From contig BROI01000003.1 of NCBI GenBank assembly GCA_027923505.1, positions 1,178,001 to 1,242,000 on the forward strand: a stretch of 64,000 bases of DNA, read 5' to 3'. The stretch is from Mayamaea pseudoterrestris. Lineage: Eukaryota > Bacillariophyta > Bacillariophyceae > Sellaphorales > Sellaphoraceae. Each line of letters opens with the position of its first letter. Position 1 is the stretch's first letter. The translations under genes were made by a program, and so were the position numbers. Positions 1 to 8,587 of the stretch are shown here, one piece after another. The notes beneath the pieces were generated by a model, which saw only the letters and a list, made by a program, of their open reading frames with translations, was not told the DNA's origin and made no database searches.

Positions 1-624
1 TGGCCAGCACATCCTTGCTGATCCACTTGAACCATACCATTGCGCCATCTGATGCGTACTCATCTAAAGCAATGATATTGTGTAGTTCAAGCCCCTTGTC
101 AGTGACAATGTAGAGGAATATGGCCTTGTTCGACCGCAGCGCTAAATAGGACGCAGTGGGTTGATTGCTGCCGCATCGACTGTACATGGCATACGCCTAC
201 TCGATTTGGTGCCACCTTGGCTTACGTCAATTATACTTACATGCTTTGCCTCAATTGTTACCATCGAGCGGTTGGACTGCATGGTAGTCTGTAGATATTT
301 AATCTTGTGGCGTGCTTGCTGTGGAAAAAGCATGAGAGGATGAGGATGAGTGATGCAGACATTATTGCCAGGCATGGAATTGATGAGAATAGATGCAGAA
401 CTCAAATCAATGATGTGATACCCTGTGCAAGTCAACACACAAAGCAACTCCACTTGCTGAAAAGAGTGATGTCATGGCGTACGCGACTCACTAAACTATA
501 GAAAACATTCGTTCACTCTTTTCCTTGCTCGCTCGCTCGCCACTACGATGCAAGCAGCTGCAGCAAGATGCAAGAGTTCACTTACATGATACTCATTGAC
601 CACCATCAATGGATCATCCGCCAT
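1..624 (-). CDS. CHC: Clathrin heavy chain, N-terminal part (partial, frameshifted)
   Basis: This is the start of a clathrin heavy chain, the leg of the coat triskelion on trafficking vesicles; it continues beyond the left edge. A probable first exon (586-624) encodes MADDPLMVVNEYH and ends at a GTAAGT donor. A later exon begins near 323 after a TTTTTCCACAG acceptor and reads TTMQSN, then VSIIDV, then RRMPCTVDAAAINP, matching the family pattern TLTMESD / VIIDM / RRPITADSALMNP. The match then jumps frame at about 157-160 and resumes as TASYLALRS and later VWFKWISKDVLA (family: VVFWKWIS). One missing base explains the jump, so this is either a sequence error or a pseudogene. The join between the first two exons is uncertain. 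The identification rests on conserved order in both frames. Confidence 0.7.
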
Positions 625-1316
625 GGCTTGGCACGTTTGGCTTGGTCATATGGTAGACTGAAACTCTGCACAGCAAAGTATACTTGAGAGAGAAGACAAG
701 ATTTCGCTCTCGGTTGGTGAGATGACCCCCACCCGTGGTATGGCCAAGAAGAGACGATTCGCAAAAGCGAGATATAGATTTTACAAGCTTAGAATAGAGA
801 GTCGATTAATCATTTCTATCGCTTAGTTTTAGTAGTAAGAGATAGATGTGACAGAAACACGACAGAAACATTGCGACAAAATGGAGCTGCGGGAAACGAA
901 CAGAAAACCAACTAAATAAACAACAAGCTTTCTACCTCTGCTTCTACGCTCTACTCTTTTATTCTCCATCAACATCGTCACTGTCACATTATCTTCTTTG
1001 TTCATCAACAAGGCGACCGACACACCGACAGTCACACTGTTGTGCCAATGGGCATCACATTTGGCGTACCACTAGTACTGCCCGCCATACGAACTGGATC
1101 CGCTATTGCTTCACAGCAAGCACAAAGAACGTACCTGTTGTCGTACTCAAGAAAGCCGTCACGCTTGCGAGCATACAAGACAATCCTTGTGTCCCTTGCC
1201 CTGCCCCAGCGCTCCTTGATCATCATGGCCATGGTCAAACCATTGCCGGCCTCTTGTCGACGGGTCACGATTCCTACACATTCATCCACAGTGATCAACG
1301 AGCGTTAAGTATATGA
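625..1316. other. Gene-poor stretch with one unexplained open frame
   Basis: This stretch lies upstream of the clathrin gene. On the minus strand at 1032-1298 an open frame without an in-frame ATG at its 5' end reads ITVDECVGIVTRRQEAG and later TMAMMIKERWGRARD, followed by a GTACGT donor-like site near 1132. It looks protein-like, but I do not recognise it. It stops about 20 bases from the MITE, so it could be the remnant of an exon. Nothing else is supported. Confidence 0.3.
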
Positions 1317-1317
1317 G

Positions 1318-1857
1318 TACCGTTTCGGATAAACTTTTAATGTGCGAATAGTGTACGATAATTGTCCGAATAATTCCTACACTTTTCGTATATAGTAAAT
1401 ATGTACGAAAAATGCGTCCATGGCGATTTGTGCTAATTTTGAGCTCTTCTATCTCCATGATGACACGTCGCGGGACCAAACCAAGTATATGAGCTGATAG
1501 AGGGTGACAAGCGCTATAAAATTGTAGAAGGGTTTTCTCTCATTCACTACCGACATGGAGATATGACGACTCAAAGAATGTGTGTTTGCCTTCAAAACTC
1601 CAATTCGTACATTCTTTGAACATCAATATCTCTATAACCAAAATGATCTATGCTACCAAATTGATACATTAGATAGAGTACACCATGGTACTTTAGATGA
1701 TATAATGGTGTAGTCTTGGAGCCAGTATTGGTGGAGAGATCCCGCGGCAAACTTTGTTCGAATTATTCGTATATACGAATTTTGTCGGAAAAACTCGTAC
1801 ATAATTCGGGCATAATTCGTACATTTTTCAGGCATAAATAATTTATCCGAACCGGTA
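1318..1857. mobile_element. MITE (fold-back, TA-flanked)
   Basis: The two ends are long imperfect inverted repeats of about 100 bases. The left end begins CCGTTTCGGATAAA at 1320; the right end, read in reverse complement from 1855, begins CCGGTTCGGATAAA. Both continue with similar AT-rich sequence containing GTACGA and CGTATATA motifs. Each end is bordered by TA (1318-1319 and 1856-1857), the target duplication expected for Tc1/mariner-type transposition. Weaker inverted similarity (CGCGGGA near 1471 against TCCCGCG near 1741) extends inward, so the whole element could fold into a hairpin. It has no coding capacity and would need a transposase supplied in trans. Confidence 0.75.
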
Positions 1858-2408
1858 CAAAATATATATGCCCTTTTCATATCTTGTGTTGCAAGGCTTA
1901 TATAGATACGTCTTTTCATTGGCGGGTGTCAAGTGTGCATCACGTTGTGGTGCACGGAGCGCTTCCACGCGGGCGCGATGGAAGAAAGGAACCACCATGG
2001 GGATCGAGCGCTCAAGCAGGTAATTTACGGCGTCCCTTGATGCTGATTAAGTTACCGTGTCCTGCCCATTGCCTTTGGAAGGTGAGATTGATCCAAACGT
2101 GTAGACATGAGTATATGAGTATGTATCCTACTTGTAATGCTGCCATAGCGACTGTCGTCTGTCGTCGGCGAGCAGAGCAAGAAAAGCTTGCTGCTCTTCG
2201 TGTTGCTGTACTCAACATAGCAAGGCTGGTTACTAAAAGCATAGCTCTATTGAAGACTCTATTAGCAGCCATTCAATTGAGAGTTGATTTCTGTAAGAAT
2301 CCCGCAGCTCCAATGTGTCCAAAATTGATCAAAACTGCAGCAGCGAAAAGCCGTCACAAACTACTGATTGTGATTTAAAGAAGCTGTACAACACAAAACC
2401 TTCGTACA
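1858..2408. other. Intergenic, nothing recognised
   Basis: Several overlapping open frames exist on both strands, but none has a recognisable motif, signal or clear codon bias. I see no gene here. Confidence 0.4.
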
Positions 2409-2861
2409 TTAAGTGTGGCGCACGTGACCTATGCCGCACACGTTGCAAATACTTTTCACGCTCTCAATGGCACCGGGCGATGTCAAGTCACTATCGCTAA
2501 AGTCAATGTCGTCATTCAAGACAAGCAGCGCGTTGTTGAGCACTTGACGTAGCAATTCTCGGGAAGCCGTTCTGTTAAATGATATGCCCGTAGATGACGG
2601 ACGTAGGCGCGCAGATCGAGGTATGGTCGGCAGCCTCAAACGTGGGTCGTTGACCATGAGGTTCAACGTTATGGATTCAAACGGCGACAAGGTGGAAAAC
2701 CGATCACCGGTAGCTTCTAGAGGACGGACGTTATTTGCTCTGCACTGGGTAAGTCCTGTGTTTGTGAGGTTATTGGGTTCAGCCATGATGAGATCCTGTA
2801 GTCCGAGTATCTCGTAATAATGACCTTGTGGTGTTTGGTGTGGGATCCTGGTCGTGCGCAA
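2409..2861 (-). CDS. Hypothetical protein (doubtful)
   Basis: An open frame of 150 codons; an internal methionine (MAEPNNL, near 2784) would give about 125 residues. The sequence is Leu/Arg/Ser-rich, includes an acidic patch NDDIDFSDSD and ends CNVCGIGHVRHT, where C, C and H residues are spaced somewhat like half a zinc site. No family is recognised and no intron signal helps. It may be a genuine small gene, an exon of a larger one or chance. The opposite strand also has a shorter open frame, which lowers confidence. Confidence 0.25.
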   Translation of the reverse strand: MRTTRIPHQTPQGHYYEILGLQDLIMAEPNNLTNTGLTQCRANNVRPLEATGDRFSTLSPFESITLNLMVNDPRLRLPTIPRSARLRPSSTGISFNRTASRELLRQVLNNALLVLNDDIDFSDSDLTSPGAIESVKSICNVCGIGHVRHT

Positions 2862-3337
2862 GTTGAAGCACTTATTCCTGATTCGTTGCGGAACTTTGCT
2901 TACTCAACATGCAATTATAAAGTGACTGAATAAGCGGAAGTTCAAGTCGTCATCTCTCGTGTCAAACTTCCACTTCCCGAAGCAGAACTATTGACAAATG
3001 TAACTCCAGGTTTCGGAACTTACGATTCACTGCGCGGAGTAAAGTTGTGCAAATGCAAAACCATCACCGCCCTCCATGTTGTCACACGAAGTTTGATTGT
3101 CGAAACGCGCAAGTTAACTGCCGGCGGCAGCATTTTCGCCGCTGTGATGTAAACGATGCGGTGAGAGTAGTCGAGGCGGGATCTGGCTCTCGGCGTAACT
3201 ATCATCGTGTCCTTCCGTGACTCATGTGAGTCTTGTTACGACACGCAAGATCGAAGACGACCGAACGACCATGGCCACCATTCCATCATTCGATTGCTGC
3301 GAACGCAACCTTTCATTCGCCCTTCGCAAGCATTGAG
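2862..3337. other. Intergenic, 5' side of the Lin0512 gene
   Basis: No convincing gene. A 61-codon open frame on the minus strand (3020-3205) lacks any recognisable feature. The part next to 3338 presumably holds the promoter of the Lin0512-family gene, but no TATA box or other clear element is visible. Confidence 0.4.
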
Positions 3338-3999
3338 ATGCACAAAACCACTTTGATACTACTACGTTTCATATCTTCGTGCCTTTTACTGACTAGAGCA
3401 TCTGCATTTGTCCTTCTTGAGCCGCGGAAATCTCCTCATCGATCGTCGTCGCCATCACTGTCTGCCATGCCGACGAGCGATCCGAAACACGTCGAAAAGA
3501 TCTTGTTCGTCGAATGCGGTGTGTAATAGAATGCATGACTGTAGTATGTTCTACTGCGTCAAACGCTCACCTACTCTATCTCTACCAGGCTTTGGGGCCG
3601 ATGCTCACGGACAAGACTCCACCAAGGCTGCAGGTGCGTGATGCGCATTCGCGTTACTGCTCGATTCAAAAAGAATCGTCATTAGAACAATTCAACTATT
3701 TCTTCACTTTAGTGCGCGCTTGTCGAAACGCCATTGAGTTCAACCAGCTTCCGGCGCTCGGTGAGATTGTCCCTGGCGGTCGCGACGAAATGAAGCTTGA
3801 CGTTTTGTTAGCCGTCCCAGCAAAATACCAAGAAGATTTAGATTTGAATGCCGTTCGAGCCGTCTTTCCATACGGCAAGGTCAATATTCAGATTCAAGAT
3901 GGAGGCATGGTAGCAAATCATGGGAAAATGATTGAAAAAATGGGCGACAAGAATGAAGACATGGTGGTTGTTTGCGTTGCTGTTTCTGTTGGATACTAA
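3338..3999 (+). CDS. Lin0512-family protein, predicted plastid-targeted
   Basis: Three exons (3338-3518, 3589-3633, 3713-3999) join in phase to 170 residues. After joining, the core reads ILFVECGFGADAHGQD, then TKAAVRACRNAIEFN, PYGKVNIQI and GDKNEDMVVVCVAVSVG, the full set of conserved blocks of the bacterial/plastid Lin0512 family, whose biochemical role is unknown. The N-terminus (MHKTTLILL to RASAFVLL) is a hydrophobic signal peptide with Phe directly after ASA, the ASAFAP-type signal for heterokont plastid import; a Ser/Pro/Arg-rich transit stretch follows. The start at 3338 was chosen because the signal peptide begins there. A family member of about 115 residues fits the mature part. Confidence 0.85.
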
Positions 4000-4230
4000 G
4001 AAATGATTTGGGATAATGCATGCAGGCTATTTATAAGTTACTTATTGACACCCACTAAAGTGCAATGAACCATGGCGCTACATACAGTAGCCGCTGCCGT
4101 TTGTAATGCGTGATGTTCTTGCCGCGTATGATGATCGTCGCCTGAGGGTAAGTGACGATAGTCCATCATTTCATAGTATCATTTGACGGTTATTAAGAAA
4201 CAAAGCAATGGAATGAGCTTGCTTTCAATA

Positions 4231-6243
4231 TCACTTAGTGACAGCAGCCGCAACATTGCTGCTCGCTTCGTCTCGTTTCGAAAGTGCTCGCTGGCGTCTC
4301 CAAACGTTCCAGCTAAAGCTGCCGGCTCGTATGGCTTGGAACACAAAGAATGTTCGCCAAATGGCTGGGAAAGATTGACAAAAGAAGTTCAATACTGAAA
4401 AGTGAAGTCCAAGCGTCGCAACGTATGTCATAGTGAGTGTTCGAAAGTCTCGCGAAGCAATCACGACGCCTTCCAAAAACATTATGAACGGGTGAAGCAT
4501 CAAGGCAAGTCCAACGAAACCAGCATTCTGTGACATCATTCCTACAATGCCAGCGTCGCGCACCAAGAACCGGCCGCAGTGGCGCAGAATAAGCATGCAT
4601 GCTTGACTATTGACAATGCTTACAATTGCTGCAATTGTAATCAGCCGTCGAAGTATCTTGTTAAAGCTCTTGGAGTCAAGCTTGGGATAAAGTGTTGCCG
4701 GAAGGTAGGTTTGAGCCGTTTGTGAAATGGAGTCACCAAACGTTCCGTAGAAAAAGTAGATGCGCATCATGATATTGTGTGCCGCCAGCGGCACCACTCC
4801 AAAGTCGGTCGCCCGCAAGGTCATGGCGCCGTAGCAGGCAATTTTGGCGAGGATAACAAAGAAGATGGGCCCAGATAGCTTGACTAGCTCGATGAACGAT
4901 TTGCGGTCTGGAATGGACATGATGGGGACTGGTTGCTGCTTCGAATTTGTCGCCGCGGACGCCAGCAAGCCGGGCTCGAGATGTGTAGCGTCCACCGACG
5001 AGTCGTTGACTTTAAGTGACGTTTCCAGAGCCGCAGAGTCTTCATTCAAACTCTGCGTCATTCGCTCGTCTTCTTCTTCGTCATCATTCGCCTCCTCCTC
5101 CAAACGCCGCCACTCGTTCATTCTTCGTCGCACAGCTCCATACAACACACCCGCACTCAAGACACTCGCCGCCGCCGTGGCAATGGCCGCTCCCTGCACC
5201 CCCCACGGTCGCAGCATCAAGTCTCCAAACACGTTGACAATCGACGCCGCCAAGACTGCCAATATTGGCGTCTTGGTGTCAAGCGTCGCCAGCAGAATCG
5301 CCTGCATGACCATGCCCATGATGCTGGCGACGCTGACACTGGCGCGAATGGCCGTGTAGCGACCAGCGTGGTGCAGCAACGCTTGCGTCTGCAGTGACGT
5401 TGCTGTCGCAACAGAAGCAGCAGTAGTAGCGGCATTGCCAACAACCATGTGTTTCAACACGCGTGGTCCCCAAGCATAGCAAAAGACTGTCACCAGGCAG
5501 CCCAATACTGCGGCCACACCGAGTACGTGAGAAGTAATGGTTTGCAGCTGCCGATAGTTTTTCCGTTGCGTCGCGTTCGCCTTGGTGAGTTTGTTCGTGG
5601 TGGCAATGGCCAAAAAGTATGTCATGTACAAGAGACTGTCGTACAAAGTCGTGGCAGGGCCAATGGCGGCGAGCTGAATAATGGCATTCTTGGTTTTGAG
5701 ACTTCCAATGACAGTCGCATCGACGAGCGATAGTACAGGCTCTGACAGCCAAATGAGGACAGTGGTAAAGAGAAAGGTTAATAGTTGTCGGTAGGAAGGA
5801 ATAGGGGCAGATGCTGCTGCTGCTGCTGCGTTGGCGTTGGCTGGTGTTGTACAGCTTGGTGGAAGCTGACCGTCTATCGCAGATAGACTTGATTCGGAAA
5901 TGGATTGTTCCGTCGCGTTGATTGCGTGCAGATTGTTTGCGTCGTGTATTACAGTTAATGATATGTTGATGGCGCTATTCTCCTGGGAGCTAGAAGCTGA
6001 AAGTGACGATGCTGCTGCACGACGAGTAGCAGCAACCGGTCGTGGTGATGGTCGCTCTCTCAATGGTGGCACCCGCAGCAAATCATACGATCGTATTCTT
6101 CCTTCACGTTGAAATCTGCGTGCGGCGAGCTGCCGAGGTGCAAATCCAAGTACTAGGCAGCTGGATGGAGCGCCAAGAAATATGCAAAGTAGCAGCAGCT
6201 GATATTGCCGGACATGAGAGCATTTTCGGCGCATCATTAGCAT
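4231..6243 (-). CDS. MATE-family efflux transporter, predicted plastid-targeted
   Basis: A single exon of 670 residues. Residues 1-32 form a signal peptide (LLLLCIFLGAPSSCLVL) followed by GFAPR at 33-37, an ASAFAP-like plastid signal, and an Arg/Ser-rich transit region. The membrane domain starts near residue 155 with RQLLTFLFTTVLIWL and SEPVLSLVDATVIG, the usual first MatE helix, and continues through about twelve helices. A central loop is acidic (EEANDDEEEDE), as in the plant chloroplast EDS5/DTX46-47 type, to which the layout is similar. MATE proteins move organic compounds out against Na+ or H+; the substrate here is unknown. A paralogue without the plastid leader lies at 15619-17268 on the same strand. 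Confidence 0.88.
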   Translation of the reverse strand: MLMMRRKCSHVRQYQLLLLCIFLGAPSSCLVLGFAPRQLAARRFQREGRIRSYDLLRVPPLRERPSPRPVAATRRAAASSLSASSSQENSAINISLTVIHDANNLHAINATEQSISESSLSAIDGQLPPSCTTPANANAAAAAASAPIPSYRQLLTFLFTTVLIWLSEPVLSLVDATVIGSLKTKNAIIQLAAIGPATTLYDSLLYMTYFLAIATTNKLTKANATQRKNYRQLQTITSHVLGVAAVLGCLVTVFCYAWGPRVLKHMVVGNAATTAASVATATSLQTQALLHHAGRYTAIRASVSVASIMGMVMQAILLATLDTKTPILAVLAASIVNVFGDLMLRPWGVQGAAIATAAASVLSAGVLYGAVRRRMNEWRRLEEEANDDEEEDERMTQSLNEDSAALETSLKVNDSSVDATHLEPGLLASAATNSKQQPVPIMSIPDRKSFIELVKLSGPIFFVILAKIACYGAMTLRATDFGVVPLAAHNIMMRIYFFYGTFGDSISQTAQTYLPATLYPKLDSKSFNKILRRLITIAAIVSIVNSQACMLILRHCGRFLVRDAGIVGMMSQNAGFVGLALMLHPFIMFLEGVVIASRDFRTLTMTYVATLGLHFSVLNFFCQSFPAIWRTFFVFQAIRAGSFSWNVWRRQRALSKRDEASSNVAAAVTK

Positions 6244-6786
6244 ATTGCCGAGTTATCTTTCACGCAATGCAATGATCAATCGAAGGCTTTATATGCTTCT
6301 TGTAATGTAGAATGATTGTTCCAGTACAGTCAATGATGGTAATAGTATTGAGGATCACGTTTTGTTGCGGTCGGATGGCTTTCGTCATGGTCGAGGGACC
6401 ACGTGGTTTTTGCCGTGCCGAAACGTCATCTTGTCTCACATCTAGTCGTATCGGTACCGTATTTTGGCGATGTCGGAACGTCGTTCGACATTGTACTGTA
6501 ACAAGCATGTTGTCTTACATATTATAGCCTCCATTATATTCACTGCAAGAATCCTTCCCAATTCTGTAATGTAGACGAATGGCTGGCAAAGCAGCAACGA
6601 AAGGTCCATATGTTACAGAATAACTGTCCCGCTGGCGCCTGGCACCGCTTCGGCCATTAGACGGACTTATGCACACGCCTACTACTGGTACAAAAGACGG
6701 ATATGCAATGAAGGCGTCAAATACGGCAAATTATGTACATTGATTTTAGCAAATGTACGTTCAACGCAATTAACTACGATAGCTAC
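6244..6786. other. Intergenic between MATE and LRR-like genes
   Basis: This spacer contains the presumed promoter of the minus-strand MATE gene (near 6250-6530) and the 3' flank of the LRR-like gene. Short open frames on both strands show no family features. No RNA gene or repeat was recognised. Confidence 0.4.
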
Positions 6787-8286
6787 TCAATGTGGCGGCG
6801 ACGCGTATTGGCCACCATTTTCTTCACCACTAGCATGCCACAGCAGCAGCGCCTGCAGATTATCTTGGTTGCGGCACAAGTTTTCGTACACAATGGGCGC
6901 ATCCACCGCCACTAGCGCTGTGACCATGCGTAATTGCTTGGTCGCTATATGGTCGGTTTTGGTAATAACGTCAAACAATGGCGCGCTCGTTCGTCGTTGC
7001 CGATTGAGGCGCAACGTTCGCTCCACAGGTACCAGCCAGGACGCATGTAGTCGACGTCGACGAACGCTACGAGACACTTCACTCCACTCGCTCGCGTAAA
7101 AGTCGAGTCGCTTCGATGCCCCGTAAAAGGACAAACGTTCCAATCGCGTCGTTGCAGATGCCACCAAGGTCTTGCGAAGGGCGATTAAAAAGTCGAGACC
7201 AACCAGTGCGTCAAAGTCTAGTTCCACCAGCGGCGAATTTGCCAGAGTTTTGGCCAAGTACGAGTGCGTATTCTCTGGAAATAACACGTGGCTTCCAATG
7301 TTCAATTGTTGTATCGCGGAAGTACTAATGGCCTTACCAAAGATGTGAACCGCGTCGGCCGCCACAAAATTGACATGATCCAAGTGCAGCTGCGTCAACG
7401 CTTTCATGTGCAACAATGCTCCCAATAGGCTTGCAACGTTTGCATCAATGGGCATGGTAAGGTCTACTGGACCGCATATTCGCAACTTGGTGAGCCTGCC
7501 TCGCATGTTTAACATGCCTGGAATCAAAACTGTCATTTGACGAGCACGAATGCCATCCAACGCCAATTCTGTGAGTGAAGAGTGCTTAAATATGCAGTCC
7601 ATCAGATTCACAAGCTCTTGATTCGTCGCAGCATTCGACGTGAGATTCACCTCAAGGCCATGTAGATTGGCGCAAGCTGGTGTCAAGACGCAAGTCATGA
7701 GCGACATTGGCAGGTCCGTCAAGGTCATGTAACGCACCGACGGAACCTTGCGAAGCACTGCGCGAGCGTTTCGTATGCCGGCGTGGCATGTATCTATATT
7801 GGTTTGCGAATCATTGTCACTGAGATTGTCAACATGCAAGCTCAGAGTCACGCGTTGCACTTGAATGTGATTCATGGCATTGCACAAAAGCGCCCAAAAT
7901 TCATGGCCAGCTTTAAACTGAAACATGTCATGATTTCCCAGAGTAGCCTCCTTTGTCGCAACCATGGATTCAATCAGTTTGGAATATTCCAATGCCGACG
8001 TTTCATCCATCCAAGATGGTGTTTCGTAGATTGATGGACGCTTCGCGTTGCCATTTTCTGGGCCAGCATTTCCTGCTTTATCCACGGCCATATTTGCCTC
8101 GACGGATTCATGGATGCTTGTCATGGTTTCCATAGGCGGATTGTAGAATAGATGACTTGATCTTTGGTTTGTCATGTGTATTGATGGCTCTGCCGAGATG
8201 ATGCTGATTTGATCCGTCGTGTCTTTCTGCCGCGCCTGATGCCCGCCATCTGCATGTTCCATGCGCATGTCGCACTGGTGAAGCAT
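6787..8286 (-). CDS. Leucine-rich-repeat-like protein
   Basis: A single exon of 499 residues. From about residue 200 the sequence shows spaced L..L.L blocks: LHGLEVNLTSNAA, SLTELALDGI, LTKLRICGPVDL, LTQLHLDHVNF, IQQLNIGSHVLF, LVELDFDAL and LERLSFYGAS, with a period of about 25-30, like the ribonuclease-inhibitor type of LRR found in many stramenopile proteins. The first 100 residues are polar and probably disordered. No signal peptide, membrane segment or kinase is seen, so a soluble cytosolic or nuclear interaction role is likely. The exact repeat count cannot be fixed by eye and the function is unknown. Confidence 0.75.
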   Translation of the reverse strand: MLHQCDMRMEHADGGHQARQKDTTDQISIISAEPSIHMTNQRSSHLFYNPPMETMTSIHESVEANMAVDKAGNAGPENGNAKRPSIYETPSWMDETSALEYSKLIESMVATKEATLGNHDMFQFKAGHEFWALLCNAMNHIQVQRVTLSLHVDNLSDNDSQTNIDTCHAGIRNARAVLRKVPSVRYMTLTDLPMSLMTCVLTPACANLHGLEVNLTSNAATNQELVNLMDCIFKHSSLTELALDGIRARQMTVLIPGMLNMRGRLTKLRICGPVDLTMPIDANVASLLGALLHMKALTQLHLDHVNFVAADAVHIFGKAISTSAIQQLNIGSHVLFPENTHSYLAKTLANSPLVELDFDALVGLDFLIALRKTLVASATTRLERLSFYGASKRLDFYASEWSEVSRSVRRRRLHASWLVPVERTLRLNRQRRTSAPLFDVITKTDHIATKQLRMVTALVAVDAPIVYENLCRNQDNLQALLLWHASGEENGGQYASPPH

Positions 8287-8587
8287 TGAGGGAGAGCGCG
8301 ACTGAAAAGACTCGAGTCAGCGAGCGACGTCCAACGAAGGTTCGAGCCGACGACGATGACGAGATCCCGTTCGTGGCGCGTCTCGCCTTGTTGGCATTCA
8401 TCGCTACCCTTTATCATACATCAAAATAAACAGACAGTGTATTCAAGCTTGCTGGTTACAGACGCTGATCCTTTCGTTACACTTCCTCTGCGAGCCTTTC
8501 GAATCCTTGTTAAAGCGCACAAGATTGGATTGTTCCGCAGACTTCTTCATCCAATCACAGTACTGTAACTTCTCTCCGCAAAATTCA

